Shown here one piece after another: positions 28,744-37,830 of a DNA stretch of 64,000 nucleotides. Source of the DNA: UBA11524 sp965646445. GTDB lineage: Bacteria > Bacillota > Clostridia > Christensenellales > Aristaeellaceae. The position numbers and the translations under genes were made by a program. The notes under the pieces were generated by a model, which saw nothing but the letters and a program-made list of their open reading frames with translations, was not told where the DNA came from and did no database searches. The stretch is taken from assembly GCA_965646445.1 (NCBI GenBank), contig CBFFZW010000010.1, positions 1 to 64,000 of the forward strand, written 5' to 3'. How positions within the stretch are numbered: position 1 is the stretch's first letter; every line of letters begins with the position of its first letter.

Positions 28744-29038
28744 CCAGTCCCATGTGCAACCACGTCGCGAAGCCAAACCAGACGAGAACCCCGCTGCCTG
28801 CTGGACACTCACCTGCTCCAATGGAGGTGGACAACCGCCCCTGCGAGGCGGTCTTAGCTGGTGACTGATAATGTCTACGCTCGACGTGCTATGCCACGGG
28901 GGGCCTGGGGGCGGCTGGCCAGGCAGGTTAAACTCAGCCGCCCCCAGACCTCTTTGCTACTTTTTCCGTGGAGAAAGTAGAGCCTAACAGTTCCATTGCC
29001 CTGACAAAGGCAAAACGTCTTTGAAAAAGAGTTTTCAT
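28744..29038 (-). repeat. Large inverted repeat, arm B (about 295 bp)
   Basis: Read on the minus strand it repeats arm A: CTACTTTCTCC with a pairing partner, then CTGGGGGCGGCTG/CAGCCGCCCCCAG around the same AGTTTAACCTGC loop, then the same GTGGCATAGCA run and the CTCGCAGGGGCGG hairpin. The stem sequences differ from arm A while pairing is kept. The two arms are 272 bp apart, so transcripts of the island could also pair arm to arm. Confidence 0.8.
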
Positions 29039-29047
29039 TCAACAGAG

Positions 29048-29099
29048 GGTTTCGCCCTGCGGGGCGACCAAAGGGCTTTCCGGTCGCCCTTTGGAAACC
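29048..29099 (+). repeat. Cloverleaf-like 50 bp repeat, copy 2
   Basis: Same layout as 28531-28580: outer stem GGTTTC/GAAACC, inner hairpins GCCCTGCGGGGC and CCAAAGGGC/GCCCTTTGG. The first hairpin is one pair longer than in copy 1. A degenerate third piece with GCCCTTTGGAAACC is at about 29176-29189. Confidence 0.75.
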
Positions 29100-29225
29100 T
29101 TCGGTCCCTGCGGGGCTGGATTTACCCATTGTTCTTTGAAAGCCTTCGGAAACCAACCTTTTAGGACTTTTCAACGCCCTTTGGAAACCCTCAGCCTCTG
29201 CGGGGACGAATTTCCCCGCCCATCA

Positions 29226-29990
29226 TCACAGAAAATACTGCCTTCCCCACGGATACCCATGGAACCCGGCCCAGACAAACTGCTCCTCCAGATCCTTGCG
29301 GAGCCACAGCTCGCTGCCCTGATCCCCAAAGGGGAACTTCAGCAGCTTGAACGCCTCGGCGTACCGCCCTCCCGCCACATGGCCCCGGAAGGCGGCGCAG
29401 ACATCCTTCTCCTTCCAGAGCCATTGGCCGCCGGCGCTGGGCTGGTCAAACACCAGCAGGCTTTCCTTCACCTTGTCCATCACGCTGTCGGCAATGATGT
29501 AGAAGTCAGGGTTGAAATAGGTCATGGTCTGGTAGGGCCCGGCCTCGAAGGCATAGACCTCCCGGGGGGCCCAGCCATCGCAGGGCGCGAGGCACACGGC
29601 GTCCATGGAGCACCGGGACACCGCCGCGTGATCCACATGATTGTCCTTGGGCCAGTGGATGAACACCAGATCCGGCTTTTCCGCCCGCAGGACATCGCGG
29701 ATGGCCAGGGTGTTCTCCTTGTCGTAGGTATAAATCACGTCATCATACTGATAAGGCGCCTCGCCGTGGGGCCCCAGGAGGATTTTCCGGGCGCCCAGGA
29801 TGCGCGCGGCCTCCTGCTCCTGCCACAGCGCTTCCCGGAGCTTTTCGCCGGTGAGCGGCTTGCGGTGGCGCACGGCGGGGTTCAGGAATACCACCTCATA
29901 CCCCTTTTCCACCAGCAGGCGGGCCGTGGCGCCCGTACCGTACTCACAATCGTCATTATGCGCGCCAATCAACAGCGCTTTCTTCGCCAT
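29226..29990 (-). CDS. PIG-L/LmbE-family deacetylase
   Basis: A 254-residue protein with AHNDDCEYG near residue 10 (the family's zinc motif is normally AHPDDE) and HWPKDNHVDH around residue 112, the second metal motif H-x-x-D-x-H-x-D-H. The family removes N-acetyl groups from sugars such as N-acetylglucosaminyl conjugates in the cytoplasm. It follows the sensor kinase gene by 21 bp in the same direction, so the two-component genes and this enzyme form one transcript. It probably acts on a sugar brought in by the importer on the other side of the repeat island. Confidence 0.83.
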   Translation of the reverse strand: MAKKALLIGAHNDDCEYGTGATARLLVEKGYEVVFLNPAVRHRKPLTGEKLREALWQEQEAARILGARKILLGPHGEAPYQYDDVIYTYDKENTLAIRDVLRAEKPDLVFIHWPKDNHVDHAAVSRCSMDAVCLAPCDGWAPREVYAFEAGPYQTMTYFNPDFYIIADSVMDKVKESLLVFDQPSAGGQWLWKEKDVCAAFRGHVAGGRYAEAFKLLKFPFGDQGSELWLRKDLEEQFVWAGFHGYPWGRQYFL

Positions 29991-30010
29991 AGCGCATCGC
30001 TTCCTTCCGG

Positions 30011-31807
30011 TCAGTCGTCATGAGGCTTTTCGTTCATGAATTCCAGTGGCACGGTAATCACGGCGTCCAGGCCGCCGCCGGGCAGCTGCTCATAGCGCAG
30101 ACCGCTTTCCTCACCGAAAAGCAGCTTGATGCGCTTGTTCACATTGCGGATGCCGATGCCGTAGCTGTCGGCCTCCTCGGTGCAGCGCAGCATGCGATTC
30201 AGCGCCGCCGCGTCGCCGCCAACGCCGTTGTCCGCCACATGGATCAGCAATGTGCGGCGAATGCCCTCGCAGTACAGGCGGATTTCCAGGGGGCCTTCCT
30301 CGCAGTGGGCATGGAAAAGCGCGTTTTCCACCAGGGGCTGGAGAATGATCTGCGATACCCGGACGTCATGGTATCTCTCCGGCACATTACAGATGAAATG
30401 GAAGCCGTTTTTGTAACGCAGTTCCTGAATGCGGACATAGTGCTGCAGATAGTCGATTTCCTCCCGAAGGGGCACGACGGCGCGGTCGAAATGGACGCTG
30501 TATTTCAGGATGCTCACCAGGGAGGTGGCCATGGTCACGATATCCTCGTTGCCTTCCAGCAGCGCGCTGCAGGTGACGGAATCCAGCGTATTGTAAATGA
30601 AGTGCGGGTTGATCTGCGCCTGCATGGCCTTCAGCTCGGATTCCCGCAGCTTCTTGGCCTCCTCCACCGCCTGATCCGTCAGGGTCTGGATGCAGGTGAG
30701 CATGGTATTGTAGCTTCTGTACAGCGTGGCGATTTCATCATGGGAGGTGGGCTCGGGCACGGACGGCGGCAGATGGCGGATGTCCCGCATCTGGCCCATG
30801 GTATCGGACAGCTGAAGAATCGGCCGCATCAGCTGCTTGCTCAGCAGCACGGAAATAAGCGCGGACACGATCAGGAACAGCATGATGATGATGGTAATCA
30901 GCTGATAGGAGTTGCGGTGGATGTAGTCCGCCACGTCCGCCTCGGGCATCAGCACGATGATCCGCCAATCCCCCTGAAACAGTACGCTGCTGGCCGTATA
31001 AGCCTCCTTATTCAGCGTGAAAGCTTTCAGCCTGCCGTCCCGGGGCAGGGACAGCAGCGCCTCCCGATAAGTCGCGATGTCCTCCGGCACGTTCTCCGTC
31101 GCCATGATAAACGAATCTTCATAGACCAACAGGGCGATGGTTCCCTTGGTCATCTGCGCGGTGGCCAGAATATTGTACAGCTTGACGCTGGGCAGGGAAT
31201 AAAGCACCACGCCCATATTGGAATTGTAGCGCGGGTCGGCGATGCGTGTGTTGCGCAGCATCTGGGAAAAAAAGATGTTGCTGGGCACGGCGGGATGCCA
31301 GAAGGCGTAGATTTCCCCCATGCGCTGCATTGTTTCCTGATACCATTCCTCGTCCTGCACATCCAGCGCGCTGTAAATCTTGGCCCGAGTCAGATCCTTG
31401 ATGTCAAAATTTTTTGTAATGTTCTGAGCCAGCCAGAACTGGGGATCCAGCAGCAAAACAGCGTTGGCGCTTTTCATCAGCGGCGCGTTGGGCGTACCGG
31501 TGCCCATGCTGAAGGCCGTGCTGATCCCATCCCGCTGCCGAATGGCGTTGATCCCTGTCTTGTTCACCAGCGCATCGGCCAGCGCCTCGCTGCTGCACAG
31601 ATAATAGGCGTTCTGCTTGATGTTGTCCATCAGGCTGCCCACGCTCTCGGAGGTTCGGGTGGCGGCATAGACCTGGTCGGCCTCCAGCCTGTCCTGGAAC
31701 ACGGTATAAAAGTAACGAAAGAACAGCGTGGAAAAGGCCAGGATAACAATCAGCATGCTGAAGGCGAAGTAGCAGAAGGTGCGGATGCGGATACTGTTTC
31801 TCATCAT
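30011..31807 (-). CDS. YesM-type sensor histidine kinase
   Basis: A 598-residue membrane kinase. It has a first membrane segment at about residues 10-33, an extracellular sensor domain (about 35-300), a second membrane segment near 303-325 and a HAMP linker. The phosphoacceptor helix contains QINPHFIYNTLDSV, and the ATP-binding domain has VENALFHA (N box) and DNGVGGD (G1 box). This is the short-kinase class that phosphorylates YesN-type regulators. In Bacillota such pairs sense extracellular oligosaccharides and switch on LplB/LplC-type importers. It lies directly downstream of the response regulator gene (34 bp) and upstream of the LmbE gene. Confidence 0.92.
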   Translation of the reverse strand: MMRNSIRIRTFCYFAFSMLIVILAFSTLFFRYFYTVFQDRLEADQVYAATRTSESVGSLMDNIKQNAYYLCSSEALADALVNKTGINAIRQRDGISTAFSMGTGTPNAPLMKSANAVLLLDPQFWLAQNITKNFDIKDLTRAKIYSALDVQDEEWYQETMQRMGEIYAFWHPAVPSNIFFSQMLRNTRIADPRYNSNMGVVLYSLPSVKLYNILATAQMTKGTIALLVYEDSFIMATENVPEDIATYREALLSLPRDGRLKAFTLNKEAYTASSVLFQGDWRIIVLMPEADVADYIHRNSYQLITIIIMLFLIVSALISVLLSKQLMRPILQLSDTMGQMRDIRHLPPSVPEPTSHDEIATLYRSYNTMLTCIQTLTDQAVEEAKKLRESELKAMQAQINPHFIYNTLDSVTCSALLEGNEDIVTMATSLVSILKYSVHFDRAVVPLREEIDYLQHYVRIQELRYKNGFHFICNVPERYHDVRVSQIILQPLVENALFHAHCEEGPLEIRLYCEGIRRTLLIHVADNGVGGDAAALNRMLRCTEEADSYGIGIRNVNKRIKLLFGEESGLRYEQLPGGGLDAVITVPLEFMNEKPHDD

Positions 31808-31841
31808 CAGTTCTCTTTCCCGGGAAGACCCTGACCTTCCG

Positions 31842-32915
31842 TCAGACAGGCGACGATCCCGCTTCCCGGTTGAGGATCATCATGGAGCGGTACTGGGAAG
31901 GGGACATACCGAAGGTGGTGCTGAACAAGCGGGAAAAATAATCCGGGGTCATGTAGCCCACGCGCTTGCTGACGCTGGCCACGTTGTTGGAGCCGTCCTG
32001 CAGAAGCTGCTGGGCATGGCGCATCCGCACCTCATGGATGCTGGCGATGATGCTCTTGCCCTGGTGCTGCTTGTACAGCGCGCCCGTGTAGACCGGGGAG
32101 AGGTGCAGCCACTCGGAAATGGTGGCCACGGACAGGTCGGGATCGTCGTAGTTCTTTTCGATGTAGTCGGTGATCTGCTCGACATAATTCACCGTTTGGG
32201 GCGCCTTCTTCGCACACAGGGCGGCGCAGCGCTCGCACTGCTGATTCACAAACCAGATCACGTCGGTAACCTTCTTCAATTCCGCATAGGCGGCCATGGC
32301 GGTGCGCCGAAGCCGCTCCACCTCCGCCTTCTGATAGGTGGCCTCCCGTGTCTGCTCAAACAGCTCGTAGAGGAACATCATGCCGAAGTGCTTCAGATCC
32401 TCAATGAAAATCTGATGCAGCGCCATGTACTCAAAGGTGCTGGCGCAGGACTGGGCGTCGGCGCTTTCCAGCATATCGTGCACCAGCTTCTGTATGCCGC
32501 CGTGATCCGCCTTCAGGGAGGTATAGTAGCGCTTCTTTTCCAGCTCCGCCATGCACTGACGGATCTTGTCGCAGATTTCCGTCAGCCGCTCCCGGGTGAT
32601 GGGCTTGAGGATGTAATCCTGCACGCCCAGCTTCAAAGCGTTCTGCACAAAGGCGAAGTCGCTGTGCTCGCTGAGCACGATCACGCAGATGTCCACCACG
32701 GAGTCCCGCAGCTTTTCCACCAGCTCCAGGCCGTTGAGCATGGGCATCTTCACGTCGGTGATAATCAGGTCGGGCTTTTCCTCCAGGGTGATTTTCAGCG
32801 CCACCGCGCCGTTCTCCGCCTCCAGCACCTGGGAGAACTCCAGCTCCTGCCAGGGGAGCATCTGAATGATACATTTCCTTACAAATACGTCGTCGTCCGC
32901 AATCAGCGCTTTCAT
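31842..32915 (-). CDS. YesN-type response regulator with AraC DNA-binding domain
   Basis: A 357-residue protein. The receiver domain (1-120) has the phosphorylation site Asp54 (IITDVKMP) with Lys104 (ILKPI). A middle helical region follows, and the C-terminal AraC-type domain (about 255-350) contains LSVATISEWLHLSPVYTGAL and VGYMTPDYFSRLFSTTFG. It would bind DNA upstream of sugar-uptake genes once phosphorylated by the kinase encoded next to it. AAGGAGG lies 5-6 bases before the ATG, and a TTGACA-16-TATAAT promoter precedes the gene. Confidence 0.92.
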   Translation of the reverse strand: MKALIADDDVFVRKCIIQMLPWQELEFSQVLEAENGAVALKITLEEKPDLIITDVKMPMLNGLELVEKLRDSVVDICVIVLSEHSDFAFVQNALKLGVQDYILKPITRERLTEICDKIRQCMAELEKKRYYTSLKADHGGIQKLVHDMLESADAQSCASTFEYMALHQIFIEDLKHFGMMFLYELFEQTREATYQKAEVERLRRTAMAAYAELKKVTDVIWFVNQQCERCAALCAKKAPQTVNYVEQITDYIEKNYDDPDLSVATISEWLHLSPVYTGALYKQHQGKSIIASIHEVRMRHAQQLLQDGSNNVASVSKRVGYMTPDYFSRLFSTTFGMSPSQYRSMMILNREAGSSPV

Positions 32916-32962
32916 AGCTTCCTCCTTGCCACGGCGTTGCGTCTGCTTTGTTCCATACTTAT

Positions 32963-32990
32963 ATTATAGTACGATCGGCCAAATTGTCAA
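32963..32990 (-). promoter_or_regulatory. Promoter of the YesN-YesM-LmbE operon
   Basis: On the minus strand TTGACA (32990-32985) and TATAAT (32968-32963), both perfect, are 16 bases apart and 48 bases before the response regulator start. A 16-base palindrome, GTCCACTCAAATGGAC (32999-33014), lies just upstream and is a candidate operator shared with the divergent gene. Confidence 0.72.
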
Positions 32991-33084
32991 AGTAAAACGT
33001 CCACTCAAATGGACAAAACAGCCAAGTCCATTGTTTTATTGGCACATCATTACTTTTTGTGGCCAAAATGACGGGGGTGGGTCG

Positions 33085-33113
33085 TTGAACATTGGAGGGG
33101 GAAAAGCTATAAT
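33085..33113 (+). promoter_or_regulatory. Promoter of the plus-strand sugar cluster
   Basis: TTGAAC (33085-33090) and a perfect TATAAT (33108-33113) are 17 bases apart. The first gene of the plus-strand cluster starts 50 bases downstream. Divergent from the two-component promoter at 32963-32990, so one operator region between them could serve both. Confidence 0.7.
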
Positions 33114-33162
33114 AAAGCAAGCGACCGCGAGAGTGCTCAGAGCATCGAAGGGAGGCGCGCAG

Positions 33163-35196
33163 ATGCGTTCCATGCTTCGGGAAAACGGGGTATTGAAGCC
33201 AACCGCCCGCATACTTTGGGAAATCCAGGAGTTTGCCTCCAAGCCGCCGGTGGAAACGGCGACCAATTTGTATACCGACATCCGCCGCCGCGCCGAAATC
33301 GCCCTGCGCAAGGGTGAGGAACGTCGCCGCGCCGTCCGGGACGCCGACGGACTTGCCCGCTATCAGCAGGAGATCCGGGAGGCGTTCCTGAATTGCATCG
33401 GCGGCCCCATCCCGGCGGAAGCCGCCCCCGCCCGGGTGGTCGGACAGCAGGTTCATGACGGCTTCATCCTGGAAAAGGTGCTGCTGGCCCCCCGCAAAGG
33501 CGCCCTGGCTTCCGCCAATGTGTATGTGCCCGCGGGGCCCGAGGGCCGCAAGCCCGCCGTGCTGGTGGTGGTGGGCCATACCGACCAGGGCAAGGCCGAT
33601 CCCGAATACCAATACCTGGCCCAGCTGCTGGCCCACGCGGGCTTCGTCGTCCTGGTGCTGGATCCCCTGGGGGAGGGCGAGCGCTTCGAGCACTACGAGC
33701 GCGATATTGACTTCCAGCCCATCCAGGGCTGCAGCGGCGAGCATGACCTGCTGGACTGGAAATGCAAGCTGATGGGGCAGAGCCTGGCCCGGTACTTCAT
33801 CCAGGACGGGCTGGCGGCTCTTGACTACCTGGTCTCCCGGGAGGATGTGGACAAAAGCCGCGTCGCCCTGACGGGGCACTCCGGCGGCGGCACCCAGACC
33901 ATCATGCTGATGGCGGCGGCCGGCGACCGCTTTGCCTGCGCGGCTCCCTGCGCCTATGTGACGGACAACCGGGCGATGCTCGACTGCGCCGTCGACCCGG
34001 ACAACGAGATGCTCTGGCCCGGCAGCATGGAGAAGGGCCTTGACTATGTGGATCTGCTGGCGGGGATGGCCCCGAAGCCGGTGCTTTTCCTGACCAACCA
34101 GCATGATTTCTTCCCCAGGGAGGGCACGCTGCGGACCTTCGAGGAGGCACGGCGGCTGTGGCAAGCCGCGGGCAGCGACACGCCCCCGGAAATGGTCACG
34201 GCCCGCTCCCAGCACGCCTATCCCCAGGCGCTGGCCCAGGCTGCCGCGAAGTTCTTCGGCCGCTGCCTGCTGGGCCGGGAGCCGTCCCTTGGGGACTTCG
34301 CCTTCGATCCCCTGCCTGACCAGGCCCTTTGGTGTACCCCCCAGGGCATCCTGCCCAAGGCTTACCCGACCATGCGCTGCGTCCACGACGCGCTGCTTGA
34401 CGAATTGACTGCTTGTCGTCAGCGGCGCGGCGGACTGTCCGCCGAGGCGGTCACCGCCCGGCTGCGGGACGCCCTGCATGTGGAGCGGATCGCCCGGGAG
34501 CCGGACGCCAGGGTGTACGCCGAGGGCGTCTGCGGCCACTATGCCTACCGCTGCCTGGCCTGGAGACCCCAGGAGGGCTACTGGAACACCGGCGCCCTCC
34601 TGCGGGACATGCGCCGGGGCGACGGCCCCCTGCCCACCGTCATCGCACTGTGGCCCGAGGGACTTGCTCGAATGGAGGAGCACGCCAACTGGATTCACCG
34701 GGCCGTCCGCCAGGGCTGGCAGGTGCTGGCGATGGACGTTGCGGCCTCCGGCTCCCTGCTGCCCGCGCCCCTGGGCTCCACCATGTACATCGGATGGGGA
34801 ACCATGTACAAGCTCAACGCCTACCTGATGCAGCTGGGGGACTCCCTGTTCGCCCTGCGGGTACGTCAAGCCATCGCCGCGGCGCGGATGCTGGCCCGGT
34901 GGCCCGAGGCGGACATGGCCCGTCTTTGCTACTACGCCACGGGCGAATGCTCCCGTTTGACGGACCTGGCCTCCCTGCTCACAGATCTGCCCGGCCATAC
35001 CGATGAGGCATATCAATCCTACGAGGAAATCGTTTCCGAGCGCTATCACGACCAGACCCACACCTACGAATGGGTCTTCCCAGGGGCGCTCAACTGCTTC
35101 GACGCGGCGGATGTCAAACGCTTCCGCCAGATAAGAGGGCTTCTCGCGCCGAACCCCGCCGATCACCCGCCGGTGGGGAACGCGCCTGAACAATAA
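33163..35196 (+). CDS. Large alpha/beta hydrolase, acetyl xylan esterase-like, possibly two-domain
   Basis: A 677-residue protein without a signal peptide. The first half is an alpha/beta hydrolase: AVLVVVGHTDQGK (oxyanion strand), FVVLVLDPLGEGERF, the nucleophile elbow TGHSGGGTQT (serine near residue 237), and a C-terminal aspartate-histidine region (NQHDFF and SQHAYPQA). The second half (about 380-677) shows a weaker repeat of the fold (PTVIALWPEG, WQVLAMDVAASG) and may be a degenerate second hydrolase domain. GGGAGG lies 7 bases before the ATG. It is the first gene of a plus-strand sugar cluster, and removal of ester groups from imported glycans is the likely role. Confidence 0.8.
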   Translation: MRSMLRENGVLKPTARILWEIQEFASKPPVETATNLYTDIRRRAEIALRKGEERRRAVRDADGLARYQQEIREAFLNCIGGPIPAEAAPARVVGQQVHDGFILEKVLLAPRKGALASANVYVPAGPEGRKPAVLVVVGHTDQGKADPEYQYLAQLLAHAGFVVLVLDPLGEGERFEHYERDIDFQPIQGCSGEHDLLDWKCKLMGQSLARYFIQDGLAALDYLVSREDVDKSRVALTGHSGGGTQTIMLMAAAGDRFACAAPCAYVTDNRAMLDCAVDPDNEMLWPGSMEKGLDYVDLLAGMAPKPVLFLTNQHDFFPREGTLRTFEEARRLWQAAGSDTPPEMVTARSQHAYPQALAQAAAKFFGRCLLGREPSLGDFAFDPLPDQALWCTPQGILPKAYPTMRCVHDALLDELTACRQRRGGLSAEAVTARLRDALHVERIAREPDARVYAEGVCGHYAYRCLAWRPQEGYWNTGALLRDMRRGDGPLPTVIALWPEGLARMEEHANWIHRAVRQGWQVLAMDVAASGSLLPAPLGSTMYIGWGTMYKLNAYLMQLGDSLFALRVRQAIAAARMLARWPEADMARLCYYATGECSRLTDLASLLTDLPGHTDEAYQSYEEIVSERYHDQTHTYEWVFPGALNCFDAADVKRFRQIRGLLAPNPADHPPVGNAPEQ

Positions 35197-35229
35197 ATCA
35201 CCAAGCGACCATCAAATGGAGGGAAAACC

Positions 35230-36564
35230 ATGAAACTGAAGATCAGCATGATCGGCGGCGGTTCCTATTCCTGGACTTACGGTCTGTTCAGCACCTTCCT
35301 GGATAACCCTTTCTTCGACCGTGAAACGGAGTTGTGCCTCTACGACATCAACGAGACGGCGCTTGACAACGTATACCGCTTCTGCAAATACTACAACGAC
35401 ATGTACCCCGACAAGGCCATCACCCTCACCAAGACCCTCAGCGAGGATGAAGCCCTGGAAGGCTCCAACTATGTGGCCATCGCCATTTCCCACGGCGGAC
35501 TGGAGGCGGAATTGGAGGACCATCTGATTACCCGCCGCCACGGCTTCTATAACGTCAAGGGCAGTGAGAGCGGCATTGCCGGCGCCAGCCGCACCATCCG
35601 CCATGTGCCGGAATTTGTGCGCATCGCCAAGAAGATGAACCGCCTGTGCCCCGGCGCCACCATCCTCAACGTGACCAACCCCCTCACCGCCCTGACCCGC
35701 TGCGTGCAGAAGTACGCGGGCGTTCACGCGGTGGGCTTCTGCCACGGCATCCGCAACCACCTGGAGATCCTGCTGCCCTACTTCGGCGCCAAGAGCTTCG
35801 ACGAGGTCAGCTTCTCCGTGTCTGGCGTGGATCACTGCTCCTTCCTGACGGATGTCAAGTTCCATGGTGAGGACGCCCTCCAAATCATGCGCGACAAGGG
35901 CATGATCGAGGCCGCCTGGGCCGGGAAGACCAACATCACCTATGACGATCCCTTCGCGGGCCGCGAGAATCAGCGCATCCGCTTCATCCTGTGGGATATG
36001 CTGGGCTGCATGCCCGGCCTGAGCGACGAGCACTGCGCCGAATTCTACTACCAGACCACCGGCACCCAGGAGAACCGCGACCGCTTCGGCATGCACTATG
36101 ACCGCCTGGAGGATCGTTCCACCTCCGTCAAGCGCCTGCGGGACGACATCGTGGTGCCGCTGGAAACCGGCAAGATGCCGCCCCTGCGCATCAGCAGCGA
36201 GCGCATGGAGCGCGTGGTGGAAGCCCTTGAGGGCGGCCGCGAGTTCTATGACGTGGTGAATTACCGCAACTTCGGCCAGGTGCGGGAGCTGCCCATGGAC
36301 ACCGTGGTGGAGACCATGGTCACCTTTGACGCCACCGGCGTTCACCCCGCCATCGCCAATCCCCTGCCCAAGCCCGCCCAGGCCATCGTCATCCCCACGG
36401 CCCTGCGGGAGGAGCTGTTCATGGAGGCGGCCATGGAATGGGACGCCGCCAAGCTCACTAGCGCCCTGTGCATTGATCCCCTCGTGCAGGACTTCACCCG
36501 TGTGCGCGCCGTGGTGAAGGATCTGATGGATTACAACGCCAAGTGGCTGCCCAAGGATCTGTAA
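35230..36564 (+). CDS. Glycoside hydrolase family 4 (NAD- and metal-dependent)
   Basis: A 444-residue protein. GGGSYSW at the N-terminus is the GH4 form of the NAD-binding loop, followed by LYDIN. ILNVTNP and the metal-binding GFCHG (cysteine and histidine ligands of the divalent metal) are family hallmarks. The enzyme opens glycosidic bonds through transient oxidation at C3 with NAD. The family covers alpha-glucosidases, alpha-galactosidases, alpha-glucuronidases and alpha-galacturonidases, and the subfamily cannot be fixed here. GGAGGG lies 6 bases before the ATG. It is followed by nagA and the ceramidase-like gene with short gaps. Confidence 0.9.
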   Translation: MKLKISMIGGGSYSWTYGLFSTFLDNPFFDRETELCLYDINETALDNVYRFCKYYNDMYPDKAITLTKTLSEDEALEGSNYVAIAISHGGLEAELEDHLITRRHGFYNVKGSESGIAGASRTIRHVPEFVRIAKKMNRLCPGATILNVTNPLTALTRCVQKYAGVHAVGFCHGIRNHLEILLPYFGAKSFDEVSFSVSGVDHCSFLTDVKFHGEDALQIMRDKGMIEAAWAGKTNITYDDPFAGRENQRIRFILWDMLGCMPGLSDEHCAEFYYQTTGTQENRDRFGMHYDRLEDRSTSVKRLRDDIVVPLETGKMPPLRISSERMERVVEALEGGREFYDVVNYRNFGQVRELPMDTVVETMVTFDATGVHPAIANPLPKPAQAIVIPTALREELFMEAAMEWDAAKLTSALCIDPLVQDFTRVRAVVKDLMDYNAKWLPKDL

Positions 36565-36634
36565 GCTGCATCGCCGCGCCCCCGGCCGGAAGGCTGACCC
36601 GACCGGGGGGAGGCGGATCAAAGGAGAAATGGAC

Positions 36635-37804
36635 ATGAAAACGAAAATCAGCGGCGGCCGCGTCATCCTGGGTGATCGGATCGTCGAGGGGACGAACGTG
36701 TACTTTGAGGACGGCCTCATCACCGCCGTCACCGACGAGGACCTCCCTTTTGATGTCGAGATCGCCGCGGAGGGCCGATATGTTTCCCCCGGCTTCATCG
36801 ACCTGCACACCCACGGCAGCGGCGGCGCTGATTTTCTCGACGGCACGGTGGACGCCTTCCTGACCGCCGCGACCATGCACGCCCGCTATGGGGCCACCAC
36901 CATCATCCCCACGGCCACCTCCGGTGAATTGGAGGAAACCCTGGCCATGGAGCGGGCCTACGAGGACGCCCTCACCCGGAACGACCATGGCGCGGACATG
37001 CCCGGCCTGCACTTCGAGGGGCCGTACTTCGCCATGGGACAGGCGGGCGCGCAGGATCCCCGCCATCTGCGCAATCCCGTGCCCGAGGAATACCTGAAAA
37101 TTCTGGACAGCTGCAGGCACATCCTGCGCTGGAGCATCGCGCCGGAGCTTCCCGGCGCCCTCGAATTGGGCCGTGAGCTGAAGCGTCGGGGCATCCTGGC
37201 GGCCATCGGTCACAGCGACGCGGAATTCTCCGAGGTGGAAGCCGCCTGGGAGGCGGGCTACACCCATGTGACGCACCTGTATTCCAGCATGAGCACCATC
37301 CACCGCCGCAACGCCTACCGCTATGCCGGCGTGCTGGAGGCCGCCTACATGATCGACGACATGACAGTGGAGATCATCGCGGACGGCAAGCACCTGCCCG
37401 CCGAGCTGCTCAGGTACGTCTACAAATTCAAGGGCCCCGACCGCACGGCCCTCATCACCGATTCCATGCGCGGGGCGGGGATGCCCGACGGGCCGTCCAC
37501 CCTGGGCCACTGGAAGAACGGCCTGGCCGTGGTCATCGAGGACGGCGTGGCGAAGCTCCCCGACCGCACCAGCTTTGCCGGGAGCGTCGCCACCTTCGAC
37601 CGCCTGGTGCGCAACATGGTGCAAATGGCGAAGGTTCCCCTGACGGACGTTATCAAGATGGCTGCCGCCACCCCCGCCCGCATCATGAATTTGACGGATC
37701 GCGGCGCCATCGCTCCCGGCCTGCGCGCCGATTTTGCGCTGTTTGACAACGACATCCGCGTTTCCCACGTCATCGTGGGGGGACGGGATGTCTATACCGC
37801 CTGA
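36635..37804 (+). CDS. nagA: N-acetylglucosamine-6-phosphate deacetylase
   Basis: A 389-residue amidohydrolase. HTHGSGGADFLDGT near residue 58 holds the metal-binding H-x-H, EGPYF is the NagA signature with the metal glutamate, and AIGHSDAEF and TDSMRGAGMPDG (catalytic aspartate) follow in order. It deacetylates N-acetylglucosamine 6-phosphate, feeding NagB. The ATG at 36635 is chosen because AGGAG lies 8 bases before it; an ATG six bases earlier is too close. nagB is encoded 15 kb away on the other strand, beyond the ABC importer. Confidence 0.9.
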   Translation: MKTKISGGRVILGDRIVEGTNVYFEDGLITAVTDEDLPFDVEIAAEGRYVSPGFIDLHTHGSGGADFLDGTVDAFLTAATMHARYGATTIIPTATSGELEETLAMERAYEDALTRNDHGADMPGLHFEGPYFAMGQAGAQDPRHLRNPVPEEYLKILDSCRHILRWSIAPELPGALELGRELKRRGILAAIGHSDAEFSEVEAAWEAGYTHVTHLYSSMSTIHRRNAYRYAGVLEAAYMIDDMTVEIIADGKHLPAELLRYVYKFKGPDRTALITDSMRGAGMPDGPSTLGHWKNGLAVVIEDGVAKLPDRTSFAGSVATFDRLVRNMVQMAKVPLTDVIKMAAATPARIMNLTDRGAIAPGLRADFALFDNDIRVSHVIVGGRDVYTA

Positions 37805-37830
37805 TTTTTTCGCACGAAAGGGGATCGCTG

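Larger units (their letters stand above)
27876..29225. other. 1.35 kb gene-free island made of repeats and hairpins
   Basis: No open frame here has a ribosome binding site or a recognisable product; the open frames present run across hairpins and are shadows. The content is an AT-rich start (27880-27990), arm A of a large inverted repeat (28178-28471), a 50 bp cloverleaf-like repeat (28531-28580), three short copies of a motif around CCGTCAGT (28670, 28702 and 28735), arm B (28744-29038), a second cloverleaf-like repeat (29048-29099) and degenerate pieces of it to 29190. It separates the ABC importer operon from the LmbE-YesM-YesN set. Confidence 0.75.

Noticed and set aside
28178..29038. Insertion sequence or transposon ends
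   Set aside because: The arms are inverted and similar, but no transposase frame lies between them and no flanking target duplication was found.
28530..29190. CRISPR array
   Set aside because: The repeats differ in length and spacing and are internally folded; there are no regular unique spacers and no cas genes.
27876..29225. Short open frames on both strands of the repeat island
   Set aside because: They cross hairpin stems and repeat borders, lack ribosome binding sites and start at arbitrary positions, so no gene is called.
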